Assembly (NCBI GenBank): GCA_947628755.1 | Contig: CANRBC010000005.1 | Location: 53,009-117,008, forward strand | Direction of reading: 5' to 3' | From: an uncultured Clostridia bacterium | Lineage (GTDB): Bacteria > Bacillota > Clostridia > Lachnospirales > CAG-274 | DNA: 64,000 bases | Shown here: one piece after another, positions 38,085-48,930 of the stretch | How positions within the stretch are numbered: the stretch's first letter is position 1 | How the letters are laid out: each line of letters opens with the position of its first letter | Position numbers and translations under genes: made by a program | Notes under the pieces: model-generated | What the model was told of the DNA's origin: nothing | The model's database searches: none | Seen by the model: the letters and a program-made list of their open reading frames with translations, nothing else

Positions 38085-41000
38085 TTATATATTTCTCCTT
38101 ACATATCTGAATATAAATGTCACGGCTGAAAAGCTTATGAGAAGCAGAGCAAGGAGCTTCAAGGTATCAGTCAGTCCATAGCCGCCTGTTACGGGGAGAG
38201 GTACTCCCTTTTCATTTTCCACGGTAAGAGTGGCAATATAGTCGGAGACTTCCGCATCTCTTTCTATATAATGAGGCTTTGTATCTCCGTAATAGCCGTT
38301 AGGCGCTTTTATTTCAAGAACAACATATTTTTCCTCACATACGCCTGTAAATCTGGCAATACCGCTGTCGGGAGTTTCCTTTGTGTCTGAAAGATAATAG
38401 TTTTTTTCTTCATACTCTACCGTAGCAAAATTCTTTTCATCTATGCCCAAGGCTTCCATTTCCTCGGAGGTCATTTGGTCTGCTTCGTTGGGAGAATAAA
38501 GACCGAACAATGCGCCTGCAAGACGGCTGTTGTCCTCCTTATCCACCTTAAGTATGTCAATACGCCAATCAGGCTTTGCATTGGCAAAGGTTATTTCCTC
38601 GTTTTTATCCTTGTTGTATACAAAGCTGTACTGTCTGTCGGGCATACCGTTTATGCTGTCAAAGGCATAATTGCCTTCATCGTCTACCTCAACGGCATAA
38701 TATGTTGCGCCTTCTTCCCATTTCCATTTTTTCTCAGTATTTTCTTGAAAGCTACCGCTGGCATAGTTGTTGTTATTCCATTCATTAACAGAACCATCTG
38801 CTAAAGAGAAAATTTCGGATTGTGAAGCACCGCTTGGAACTTTAAGAGTAATAACAGTCCAATGTTTAGCTTCATTCCACTGTTCACCAAGTTTACTTGA
38901 TATTCCATTTTCGGTATAATCGGGAAAATCTATTTTATTGCCGCTTTCACTCTTGTATATCACAAACCTATATGTTTTCTCTTTATCAGCCTTTGACAAA
39001 GAACCCTTGCTGTTTACAATAGTCTTTTTGATCTGAGGTGCGGAGGGTATCCTTACGCCGACATTAAGAGGAGCGGCAGTTGCAAAGAGATCTCCTGACC
39101 AATACCTATAACCAAAGCTGTTCCATGCAACCTGTGAAGGCTCTGCTTCTCCGTCAATTACAGCATTAAAGCTAATTTTAACGGTGGAATTGCCCTGTAT
39201 GAGCTTATCTCCCACTTCGGAATTGTCAATAACAACTCTGAGAGAGCGCGCTTTTTCAGCGAGATCGTTCCATTCCGATGTGCCTTTCCAGTCCTCATCT
39301 ATATAACTGTTACCTCCATCAGAGGAGCCGTTCTTTGTGCTGTAGCCTATTGTATATTGAGTGTTGGTAAGCGGCGTTTCCGTATTGTCCGGAGCTACTA
39401 CCTTTACCTCAATATTCGGCTCAGCAGCCAGCTTTACTTTAAACTCACTGTCTCTTGCAAGGTCCTGTCTTACAGTATTGCCGTCGCCTACAAAGGGGAG
39501 ATTATCAATGACAACAAGCTTATCCATAGCATTTTCTCCTGCATTGCTTATATTAAGAGTGTATCTGAATGTCTTTGTACTGTCGGAGAGGAAAATGCAA
39601 TTATGGTCAAGGGCGTTAGATATACCATTATTTGTATCGTTACCAACTTCAACAATTTCCTTATAAGAGGTTGTGGGTTGACCGATATATACGCTTACGG
39701 GAGCGCTGCTCTTTACGCCCTTACCGCTGTCTGTAAAAGGCTTACCCTGTGATACAAGTCTTGTATTGAAATCCTGAGTCGGTATTATATCAGCTGTGTT
39801 GATATATGTGCCTGTAGGAATATCATTAGCTGCCACAGTGGGTATATCCAGCTCGCAATAGCCTCCCGGGGGTATTGAGTAGACATTATATCCCGTTTCC
39901 CCTGACCACTCATTTATACTTACAAAATGCAACGTCAGCTTTTCTACAGTTTCACCTTTGGAATTCTTATTTTGCTCAAATTTTATTTTGATTCTGCAAT
40001 ACTTTGATGTGTTTTTATCTGTATTTGGCAAAATATACCATGCAGCAATATCCTTTTCAGTATCATCTGCTTTTATTTCAATAGGTTCTGTATCCTTACC
40101 GTTATTATTTGTAATTATTTTCAGTGAAGTATCTCCATTTTCACGTTCCTTTATTCTGAACAGAATATCTTCGCCAAGTCCATCTGCATTGCCCGACTGT
40201 AACCGAATATTTGTATGATCATTGGGGATTCCGTCTACTTTAGCAGTTCTTGCAAATATGGAAAATCTAAGGTCGCCCTGGAATTTAAAGCCCGGCTCTA
40301 AGGTATCCTCTATAACATAGTCGTACAAGGCGTCGGTGCCGTTATTGTGGGCAGTTATTTTCCATTTGACTTTACCGCCCTGCTCTGCAAAGGGAGATTC
40401 CACTGTCTTTGTTATGCCTGGTATTATTTCTCCTCTTGTAAGCTTTACATCGGATACAAGCCACTGCTTATTTACAGTATCGGCGTTAAGGTCGGTGTGT
40501 TCCGTAAAGCCCAGTTTTCCTGCATGCTCATCGCTAAGCACATCACAGCCGCCGTCATTGGGAAGCATACCGTTGGCATCCGATACGTTTACTTTTGTAT
40601 CCCTGTCTGCCTCAACTCCGTTATTTCCGTTGTCCACATATTCCATGGCGACATAGTTTACGGCGTCCTTGCCGTAGTCCTTAGACGGAGTAATCACAGT
40701 ATATGCAAACTGCGTAAATTCACCGGGACGTAAATATGGATTTTCGTTTTCATCAACGCCTAAATTGTATTCGACAGGATCGCCATCGTCAGTTATCTTG
40801 TCACCTTTTTCAAAATGGAACTTTAATCTGTTCCTGCCATCCTCTGTCTGCACTGTACCATCATATACGATATATGCCATTACAAAGGTGCCGGCAGCCT
40901 GTGTTTCGGCTCTGTTTTTCCACTTGTCAAGACCCTCGGGTACAGCAATAATATTTTGAAGCTGCTGTCCATTATCTCTGGGGGCAGTAGGCGCAAATTT

Positions 41001-44000
41001 ATTTGTTCTATCATAATTTCTTGCACCTACAAAATACCTGTTCGATGCCCAATTCGCATCGGTGCTAAAATTCTTGGCAGCGCTGTTTCTGAGAGCAAAG
41101 AACTGGAAGCCCTCAGGAAGAATATCGTAAACGGGAGCAAGAGTCATATTGGTAGTACCGCTGTTTTTTATAAAGAAATAATAGGTAACAGTATTTAATA
41201 CACCATTCATATCTACTTTACCGCCATCTAACTTTACTTCTTTATCATTAATAGAATAATGATACCTGTCCTTATCTCTGTAATATTCCAATAAATATGT
41301 ACCATCAGTAGCATAATATCCCGTTTCATAAACGCCCTTCTGCAGTATCACCTTGCCTGGTTCGGCAAGCATGTGGCTTACGGTCTCGGGCAAATTATAA
41401 ACATAGAAGGTGTTTGTAAGACGGTCGTTACCCTTTTTAGCAACATAATTATCCCAATCTGCATCTTCGGGGAATGTAAGCTTTACATAAATATATATTC
41501 CGCTGTGAGGCGGCAGTTTTATATTCACGGCATTATCCCATACAATATACTGTTGACCGGCGCTGCTCGGCAAATCAGGATTCGGAGATGTATCGGTAAT
41601 GCTCCATTCATTGCCTTTTGTTATATCGCCAAGCTGCAGCTCTGCTCCATTCGTTGCAGCATAGTCAAGTATTGATATGTTGGTATCCTTAGTCCACTTA
41701 AAGACTTCTCCCGTATTGGGAAGGGCGTCATAAATATCATTGCCCTTTACAGTTGTTTCGTTTTCGTATGGATTTGTAAGCTCCAGTCTGTATACCACTT
41801 CATTGTCGCTTCGTGTTATAGGTGTGAAATCATCGCTGTCAAGCTCGTCAAATGCCGGCTCTCCGCCTCTTTCCGTTACTATTTTCTTATCGAATAACAC
41901 AGCCGCTCCGCCTGTAAGCAAAGGAGCATAAATCCTGTGCGTCGGGTAGTCGTTTGCCCATGCTTCATTATTAACTGAAAATCCGTTGCTCTCAACCGTA
42001 GGAGTTACATATTTTGTATCGCATATTGCCTTGTAGGCAAATGTATAGCTCGTATCTCTTTGCGGCAAATCGGTAATATAGTATTTTATAAGGGTCTCAA
42101 GTCCCGAAGCAACAGAGGTTACGGTTACGGAATCCGCATAAAGTCCATTGATGTACAATCCCTTGTATTCGCCTTCTTGATTGAGTACATAATACTCTAT
42201 GCCCTTATCCGTAAGCGTAGGCAAGCCTTTACCTTCAAGCTGTCTGTTATCCTTTACAGGCACAAGAAGAGCCTGAAGCCCTGACATTTTGTCAACAAGG
42301 GGCAGCGTATCATAGACGCTTCTTCCCCTGTGGCGCAAATCCACAGCATAGTCTATTACATCGCCGTATTCTACCTTGTGTACCTCCACGCCCTCATCGC
42401 CATTACCATTTATAGTAACGCCGTTTACATATCCGCCCTTGCTTATGCCAAGGTCGTAATACACCTTAAAGGGTTCGGTATTATCCGTGTATGGGTCAGA
42501 ATCAGGGGCTGTTGTATAAAGGGAAGCTTTATTATCAGCCCACACATCAACGTCTTTAGGCCAGCCGTAGTAGTACAGTGCATCCTTCGATGGAAGATAC
42601 ATAAGGGAATTCTTTACAGTAGCTCTTATGTTGTATTTCTTTGTCTTTCCTCCGTCTAAGGAATAATCATCGGGATAGTCCCACACAAGCTTATAATTAT
42701 CATTTGCAGTAACTATATAAGCGATACTGTCAAGAGCTGACTTTATATCCTCATAATCGCCGTCTGTGCCTACTGTTATATCCTTGTTTTCACTGTTATA
42801 GCTTACATTTATATTTATATTGCCGTTAGTGAGCTTAGTTAAAGTAATAACAGCTTCTTTTGATATAATATTTTCATCTGCATCTGCACAGCCGTTGTAT
42901 GGTGTTGTTTTTCCAGTATCCGTTGCCGTAAGCTCTGCTTTATTTTTACCGTCAATGGAAACGGCTGTACTGTCAACAATAGCAGTAATAACGGCATTTG
43001 TAATTGTTACGGTCAGATATTCGCCGTCTGTTCCGTCAAAAAGCGCTTGAATATTTTCGGGCTTTATATACTGGAGATTATTTTCACTTATCGAAACAGC
43101 GTCCTCAAGCCTGTCAATACCTTTATATGGGAACAGCATGGGATTTTTAACGGTTATTACATATTCCACATCTTCACCCATATACTCAGGCTTTTCTATC
43201 ATTTCCTTGTCAAAAAGGAGCTTGCCCTCCCCTTCACCGAGAGTAACATCTGCGCTGTCCTCTGATGTCTTAGGCTCTGAGAAGGAATAGTGAGTATCGG
43301 CTGTTATATCATTGTGTATAGTGCCAACATCAGCCTTTTCGCCCATAGGCTTTGCAAGAAGAATTTCATCACCAAGGGTCAGAGTGCCCTCAATATAGGG
43401 TATTTCCGAAGTAAGGCTCTGATTTGTACTTCTCCAGCCTATGGTATATTTGCCATCCTCAGTCTTGCTCAGCCACATTGACGTAACCTTGCCGAAGCCC
43501 GTAATACGGCATATTTCGTATTCCTTATTTTCTATGCCTTCTCCTGCACAGGCATAAAGGGTCACTCCACTCTCGTCAACGACAAATCTTGTACTTTCTA
43601 TATTGATATTTTCACGCCAGTTCAATGTTTCGGGAAGTGTAAGAGTATCTGTAAAATCCACATATTTTACAATATCGCTTCCCACGTTGAGTACACTGCT
43701 TTCCTCGGCAGGCGAATATTTAACAGTATAGCTAAGTCCCTTAAGACTGCTTGTAGCCGTGTCGGGAAGTGCGCTGCTCAGACCCTCTGACAATTCATCG
43801 AAGCTAATATTATCGGCATTAAGCACTTCCTTTTCTACCTTGAATTCGGTAGGCTTTGTTACCCACTCAGGCTCCAGATAAGTATCGGAGGTTTTTATTC
43901 CATCCAATTCATTTTCGCCTGGCTTTATTACCTTGTTTTCATATTCTGTTGCTTTATCGTTGCTCAGACTTACGCCCCACACCTGCATTTTGTTTCCCGG

Positions 44001-46994
44001 CTCGGTATAATTGGGATATACAAGCTCTATTGCAGGGCTTAGAGTAGAACCATGCTCAATGTCCTTGAATTCATAATAGAATACATCGGGATCATCGGTA
44101 GATATAAGCTCAAAGCTATATCCATCTATACTGCCGATTTTTATTTCGCCTGACTTATTCTTTCTTATATATATTCTGTATACGGAATTATCGTTAAGAT
44201 TGGATACAGTGGCATTAACTTTGGCTGTATTGCCTGTATAATATTTTCCTGCCTGTTCGTCGTCTGTTATCTGATTGTCTGTTGACAATGTTATGTTCAG
44301 ACCGACACTTCCGGCAGTATCTGTATTTACATTTATTGGCAAATCGTTATCTGCTTCAGCTCCCGTATTGAAAATATCCTCTTTTACATTTTTTCCTATT
44401 ATTGTATTGTAGAAAAGATTTGAACCCTTTTCTGCACTTAAGGCAAAAACAGAAGCGGCAGCTTCTACGGTATTTTCTCCGTTTATGCTTTCAAGATTTT
44501 CCGCATTGGCAAAGGCATAATCGTCAAGAGTGATAACAGACTTCGGCTCTTCAAATGTAATCGTTTTTGTAATACTGCCCTTAAAGGCGTCCTTGCCTAC
44601 TGCCGTAACCTCATACTCATTTCCGTCTAAAGTAACATACCGAGGTATTGTTATATTCTCCGTTTCTCTTACGCCGTATACCAGTTTTAAAGCACCGCTT
44701 TCAAGCTTATAGAGATTGTCGTGTTCGTCGGTGCAGTACCTTCCGCCTTTCTCAAAGGGAGCGTTAAGATTAAGCGTCTCGCCATCTGTCTTTATATTGA
44801 AGGAAATATTTTTGTCAAATACCATGTCGGTCACATGATCCTGCACAGCAGCAAGAAATTTGCTGCTTATATATTCGGGGAATTTCCCCTTTGAAGAAGC
44901 CGTAAATACAAGTCTGAATTTGTCCGCGCCGCTAAAGGCATCAGCTGCCACGCCATATTCCGTTATATGTCCGTTTGTATTTGAGACCATTTTATCGGAC
45001 TTGTAAACTACCTCTTTAATACCCGTACAGTTAGCAAACGCCCTTGCATATATTCCGCCTATTCCTTCACTTATAACAACCTTTTCAAGAGATATGTCAT
45101 TCATAAACATCTGAGCTGAAAGAGAAGCAACATCAGGCATATTTTCAAAATCAAAATACTTGAGAGATGGATTGTCCATGAAATGAGAATACTGCCCTAA
45201 CATAAGAACACTGCTTGTCGTATTGTTTACCCATTCAACAGACTCAAGTCCGGTACATTTTGTAACAAAGCCTATATTATTAATTCCGATTATGGAACAG
45301 GGGAGCTTCAAAACCTTTACATTGTCATTTTCGCTCATAAGCGAAGAAGATAAGCTCTTGAGCAATAAGGGTGAAAGGTCAAGGACTTCAACACTTGTTC
45401 CGTTTACAATATCAGTAAGGGCTGTTATTTCGTTTTTATTATCCTCAAAGGTTATGCTTTCAAGAGAAGTACAGCCCTTGAAAAGCCTTGACAGATTGCC
45501 CGAAGCGCCTTTTGGTACAGTTATTTCCTTAAGAGAGGTACAGTGCGCAAAGCCTGTATCCTCATAGGGATTTGTGCCGAATGTAAATGTATCGCTTTTT
45601 ATATTTTCAAGAGTAACCTTTTCAAGTGATTTACAGTTTACAAAAAGCTCTCCTGTAGCTCCGCCAAGATTTTTCATTACATTATTTTCTTCAAAATCGA
45701 CATTTACGAGCTTTTCAGCGTTGGAGAAGGCTCTTTCACCTATTTTTATTACCTTTGACGGTATTTTTACAGAGGTGATGCCCGAACCGTAAAATACGTC
45801 TCCTTCATTTCCTTCCTTTGTGCCTATATATTCAAGATTATTAAGAGCTTCAATATTTACTTTTACAAGGTTTTTACAATTTTTGAATGTATTTATGCCT
45901 GTTTCTGTGATTTTGCCGTTTTCCTCAAATTCTACAGCCTCAAGAGAAGTACAGCCTTCAAAGGCGGAATTTCCTATTTTTTCAACGCTGTCCTTTACGA
46001 TTACCATTGAAATACTGTTGGCATAAGCTGATATTTCCTCGGAATTTATAAAATTCTCCGGAATTTCGCTGCCATTGAATGTCAAAGTATATGTGGCGTT
46101 GGCGTTTATGGTCAGCTTCCAGCCGTTTCCTTCCGCTGCCGTAACACTATCTGCATTGTTCAGAGCAAGAAGCATTATACTGTAGCAGGAGCTGTCATGC
46201 TTATGCTCATCAAGTTCGCATATAAGCTGACCCTCCTCGTTATAGCAAAGCTCGCTGTGCTTATGCTCCGGAAGCCCGCACAGAGGTATATCCTGCGCCT
46301 TGAGCATTTCTATTTGCTCGTCAAGGCTGTCCACAGCCTCCGTAGTGGTTTCAGTATAATTTTCCACATAGTCCTCGCTGTGGGTTTCCACAGTAGTATC
46401 TATGCCTACGGCGCTGCCCGATACTATATCATCGGGAACTATATTTTCTTCTTTTTTCGCTTCATTATGCTCGGCTGCACCGCCGGATATAGTATCGTCC
46501 TCAGGCGTTATTCTTTCCTCGTGATAGTAGAAAAATCCACTTTCAGGCAATGTTTCTTCCTCTGTTTCCACTTCAGAAGCAGTCTGCTTTTCCTCCTCGG
46601 TCACAGCCTCTGTTTCTGTCTCAGCTTCCGTTTCGGTTTTCTCATCTGCAATAATATCTATATCATTCTCGTAACATTCCTCTGTATGAGTATGCTCCTC
46701 AAGACCGCATATAAGCTCCTCACTTGTTTCATAACATTCCTCGGTGTGGGTATGCTCGTCATTTTCCTCAAGTCCGCATACAAGAGCCGTGTTATAGGTA
46801 TAGCACTCTTCGCTATGGGTATGCTCCTCCAAGCCGCATATAGTTTTTCTTTCCATTGTGATGCCCGGAAGTATAAGTATATATGTAGTTATAAACACAA
46901 CAATAACGCCCATTACAGACAAAAGCCTATATCTGAGCTTATTTCTTTTCTGCTGTGATATGAAATTTGCCGCACGTTTTAACAAATCATTCAT
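38085..46994 (-). CDS. Giant LPXTG-type surface adhesin 2 (paralog of adhesin 1)
   Basis: Same architecture; C-term LPVTGGYGLTDTLKLLALLLISFSAVTFIFRYVRRNI; N-term ~300 bp nearly identical to gene 1. Confidence 0.9.
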   Translation of the reverse strand: MNDLLKRAANFISQQKRNKLRYRLLSVMGVIVVFITTYILILPGITMERKTICGLEEHTHSEECYTYNTALVCGLEENDEHTHTEECYETSEELICGLEEHTHTEECYENDIDIIADEKTETEAETETEAVTEEEKQTASEVETEEETLPESGFFYYHEERITPEDDTISGGAAEHNEAKKEENIVPDDIVSGSAVGIDTTVETHSEDYVENYTETTTEAVDSLDEQIEMLKAQDIPLCGLPEHKHSELCYNEEGQLICELDEHKHDSSCYSIMLLALNNADSVTAAEGNGWKLTINANATYTLTFNGSEIPENFINSEEISAYANSISMVIVKDSVEKIGNSAFEGCTSLEAVEFEENGKITETGINTFKNCKNLVKVNIEALNNLEYIGTKEGNEGDVFYGSGITSVKIPSKVIKIGERAFSNAEKLVNVDFEENNVMKNLGGATGELFVNCKSLEKVTLENIKSDTFTFGTNPYEDTGFAHCTSLKEITVPKGASGNLSRLFKGCTSLESITFEDNKNEITALTDIVNGTSVEVLDLSPLLLKSLSSSLMSENDNVKVLKLPCSIIGINNIGFVTKCTGLESVEWVNNTTSSVLMLGQYSHFMDNPSLKYFDFENMPDVASLSAQMFMNDISLEKVVISEGIGGIYARAFANCTGIKEVVYKSDKMVSNTNGHITEYGVAADAFSGADKFRLVFTASSKGKFPEYISSKFLAAVQDHVTDMVFDKNISFNIKTDGETLNLNAPFEKGGRYCTDEHDNLYKLESGALKLVYGVRETENITIPRYVTLDGNEYEVTAVGKDAFKGSITKTITFEEPKSVITLDDYAFANAENLESINGENTVEAAASVFALSAEKGSNLFYNTIIGKNVKEDIFNTGAEADNDLPINVNTDTAGSVGLNITLSTDNQITDDEQAGKYYTGNTAKVNATVSNLNDNSVYRIYIRKNKSGEIKIGSIDGYSFELISTDDPDVFYYEFKDIEHGSTLSPAIELVYPNYTEPGNKMQVWGVSLSNDKATEYENKVIKPGENELDGIKTSDTYLEPEWVTKPTEFKVEKEVLNADNISFDELSEGLSSALPDTATSSLKGLSYTVKYSPAEESSVLNVGSDIVKYVDFTDTLTLPETLNWRENINIESTRFVVDESGVTLYACAGEGIENKEYEICRITGFGKVTSMWLSKTEDGKYTIGWRSTNQSLTSEIPYIEGTLTLGDEILLAKPMGEKADVGTIHNDITADTHYSFSEPKTSEDSADVTLGEGEGKLLFDKEMIEKPEYMGEDVEYVITVKNPMLFPYKGIDRLEDAVSISENNLQYIKPENIQALFDGTDGEYLTVTITNAVITAIVDSTAVSIDGKNKAELTATDTGKTTPYNGCADADENIISKEAVITLTKLTNGNININVSYNSENKDITVGTDGDYEDIKSALDSIAYIVTANDNYKLVWDYPDDYSLDGGKTKKYNIRATVKNSLMYLPSKDALYYYGWPKDVDVWADNKASLYTTAPDSDPYTDNTEPFKVYYDLGISKGGYVNGVTINGNGDEGVEVHKVEYGDVIDYAVDLRHRGRSVYDTLPLVDKMSGLQALLVPVKDNRQLEGKGLPTLTDKGIEYYVLNQEGEYKGLYINGLYADSVTVTSVASGLETLIKYYITDLPQRDTSYTFAYKAICDTKYVTPTVESNGFSVNNEAWANDYPTHRIYAPLLTGGAAVLFDKKIVTERGGEPAFDELDSDDFTPITRSDNEVVYRLELTNPYENETTVKGNDIYDALPNTGEVFKWTKDTNISILDYAATNGAELQLGDITKGNEWSITDTSPNPDLPSSAGQQYIVWDNAVNIKLPPHSGIYIYVKLTFPEDADWDNYVAKKGNDRLTNTFYVYNLPETVSHMLAEPGKVILQKGVYETGYYATDGTYLLEYYRDKDRYHYSINDKEVKLDGGKVDMNGVLNTVTYYFFIKNSGTTNMTLAPVYDILPEGFQFFALRNSAAKNFSTDANWASNRYFVGARNYDRTNKFAPTAPRDNGQQLQNIIAVPEGLDKWKNRAETQAAGTFVMAYIVYDGTVQTEDGRNRLKFHFEKGDKITDDGDPVEYNLGVDENENPYLRPGEFTQFAYTVITPSKDYGKDAVNYVAMEYVDNGNNGVEADRDTKVNVSDANGMLPNDGGCDVLSDEHAGKLGFTEHTDLNADTVNKQWLVSDVKLTRGEIIPGITKTVESPFAEQGGKVKWKITAHNNGTDALYDYVIEDTLEPGFKFQGDLRFSIFARTAKVDGIPNDHTNIRLQSGNADGLGEDILFRIKERENGDTSLKIITNNNGKDTEPIEIKADDTEKDIAAWYILPNTDKNTSKYCRIKIKFEQNKNSKGETVEKLTLHFVSINEWSGETGYNVYSIPPGGYCELDIPTVAANDIPTGTYINTADIIPTQDFNTRLVSQGKPFTDSGKGVKSSAPVSVYIGQPTTSYKEIVEVGNDTNNGISNALDHNCIFLSDSTKTFRYTLNISNAGENAMDKLVVIDNLPFVGDGNTVRQDLARDSEFKVKLAAEPNIEVKVVAPDNTETPLTNTQYTIGYSTKNGSSDGGNSYIDEDWKGTSEWNDLAEKARSLRVVIDNSEVGDKLIQGNSTVKISFNAVIDGEAEPSQVAWNSFGYRYWSGDLFATAAPLNVGVRIPSAPQIKKTIVNSKGSLSKADKEKTYRFVIYKSESGNKIDFPDYTENGISSKLGEQWNEAKHWTVITLKVPSGASQSEIFSLADGSVNEWNNNNYASGSFQENTEKKWKWEEGATYYAVEVDDEGNYAFDSINGMPDRQYSFVYNKDKNEEITFANAKPDWRIDILKVDKEDNSRLAGALFGLYSPNEADQMTSEEMEALGIDEKNFATVEYEEKNYYLSDTKETPDSGIARFTGVCEEKYVVLEIKAPNGYYGDTKPHYIERDAEVSDYIATLTVENEKGVPLPVTGGYGLTDTLKLLALLLISFSAVTFIFRYVRRNI

Positions 46995-47110
46995 TGCGCT
47001 ATCCTCCGCTTTATATACCTAAAAGAACAATATCAAGCCAAAACATTCATTATATATAGAGTATCTGAACCGTTTTATTTCTATTTGTCGTTTTCTGTGT
47101 TTCTGTAAAA

Positions 47111-47403
47111 AATCGGAAAAGTGGACTTTTCCGATTCAGCGTGTCGATAAAATCGACACGCTTGAAAGAAATGCTTTTTGGCATTTCTTTCAGTTAACTA
47201 AGGTAGGAACCAGCCGTGTTTACTGATATTTTGGCAAGTATGCAAAATATCAGTAAAGTTCCTGTCCTCGGAGGAAGTGAATTCCTCCTGCGGATTAAAG
47301 TCTGCGACGCTTTTTTGCAAACTGTTCTTTGTTTTAATTAATATTTATTGTCAAAGTATTGTTTTTTTGACAGCCTGAATCGGAAAAGTAAACTTTTCCG
47401 ATT
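47111..47403 (+). repeat. Structured ~241-bp repeated element (47137-47377) flanked by 26-bp duplicated terminator hairpins (47111-47136, 47378-47403); copy 2
   Basis: Matches 3258-3499; flank hairpin AATCGGAAAAGT..ACTTTTCCGATT differs from copy 1 flank. Confidence 0.8.
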
Positions 47404-47586
47404 TTATTAAATTACATATATTTTATCATAAATATTATAATTATTCAAGTTTTTTAGCATAATTTTTCAGTAAAATTATTAATCGGAAAAATCCATTTTT
47501 TCGATTTTTCGTTATATTTAACAAAAATAATCTCAAATATATTCAATTTATTGATAAATACAGCAGACAACACAAATTGAATATAA

Positions 47587-47626
47587 AAATACCCGATAAA
47601 GAATAAGTCCTTATCGGGATAAAAAA
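47587..47626. terminator. Terminator of macB-like operon
   Basis: CCCGATAAagaataagtccTTATCGGG plus A/T runs. Confidence 0.65.
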
Positions 47627-47706
47627 GCAGTCTATTTCAACGGAAATATCGTTTTAAAAGCATTAATGAATATATCTGTTTGTTATATTTTTCCAAATAG
47701 CCATGT

Positions 47707-48930
47707 CTATTCATATCTGAGAGCTTCTATTGGGTCAAGCCGAGCCGCTTTTTCGGCAGGGTATACACCGAATATGATGCCTATGGCGCTTGATATAGCC
47801 ACAGCTATTATAATTGATTTGACAGAGACAACGCTTTCCATACCCAGTATCGCGCCTGCAACAAGTCCTGCCAGCCAGCCGAACACTATACCGAACAACC
47901 CGCCCATAAATGTAAGTATAATGGCTTCTACCACAAACTGAAACATAATATCGCTGTTCTTTGCGCCTATTGATTTTCTTATGCCTATTTCTCTTGTTCT
48001 CTCCGTAACCGTTACCATCATTATATTCATAACTCCTATACCGCCCACTATCAGGGATATTGCCGCAACGCCGCTTATCAGAAGCGTTACTGTACCCGTG
48101 ACCTCGTTCATAGCTTCAAGCTGCTCAGTCGTGCTTTCGCATGTGTATTTTTCTGAGGTATTATGAAAATTATCGAGCATTGCAACTATTCTTTCGCTCA
48201 GTGCGTCGGTGTCGTCGGGAGCTTCCGCAACAAGAGTTATGTTGGTAAGTGTTTTTTGTCCGAATAATCTCTGCGCAGTGGATATGGGCATTACGATACT
48301 TTCAGGATATTCGTTTTCATACTGTAGTTCTGTGTCGGCATTGGGATTTTCGACTATTCCTTCAACAGTAAATTTCTGTGAGCCTTTCCATGATTTTACA
48401 GATATTTGCTGACCGATTACAGACTCATCACAGTATCCGAAAACCTTCTGCGCCGTTGTGTCCGTAATAACGACTGTTTTGCTTTTGTTGTCTATATTTT
48501 CTTGATTTATATACTCGCCATACAAAAGGTCGGGAGCCATTATATCGTAATAGTCCGCTCCCACGCCTGTTATCTGAGCTGTATTCGTTTCTTTAGGGTC
48601 AAGCAATTTTACAGAATAGTAGTTTGCCTGATAGGTGGGGGATATGTATTTTATTCCCCTAACATTTTTCAAAAGCTCATAGTCATCAAGCGTAAGCGCA
48701 TCACTCGTATACATATTTCTGGGAGAATTGCTTCTCATGGATACCGTCATTCTTCCTACGCCAAGGTCGTCAAAACGGTCTTCTATCTCCTTCTGAGAGC
48801 CATTGCCTATGGACGTTATGGTGATAACGGAAGCTATACCTATAATAATGCCCAGCATTGTGAGGAATGTCCTCATCTTATTGCTCAGAACATTTTTTAA
48901 AGCAGATTTTATATTTTCACCCAGATACAT
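47707..48930 (-). CDS. MacB-like ABC transporter permease (FtsX domain)
   Basis: NVLSNKMRTFLTMLGIIIGIASVITITSIGNG; IGVMNIMMVTVTERTREIGIRKSIGAK. Confidence 0.95.
   Translation of the reverse strand: MYLGENIKSALKNVLSNKMRTFLTMLGIIIGIASVITITSIGNGSQKEIEDRFDDLGVGRMTVSMRSNSPRNMYTSDALTLDDYELLKNVRGIKYISPTYQANYYSVKLLDPKETNTAQITGVGADYYDIMAPDLLYGEYINQENIDNKSKTVVITDTTAQKVFGYCDESVIGQQISVKSWKGSQKFTVEGIVENPNADTELQYENEYPESIVMPISTAQRLFGQKTLTNITLVAEAPDDTDALSERIVAMLDNFHNTSEKYTCESTTEQLEAMNEVTGTVTLLISGVAAISLIVGGIGVMNIMMVTVTERTREIGIRKSIGAKNSDIMFQFVVEAIILTFMGGLFGIVFGWLAGLVAGAILGMESVVSVKSIIIAVAISSAIGIIFGVYPAEKAARLDPIEALRYE

Noticed and set aside
29678-46958. Many + strand ORFs (60-250 aa) within the giant adhesin genes
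   Set aside because: All are antisense shadows of two long intact coding frames with clear domains; composition-driven.
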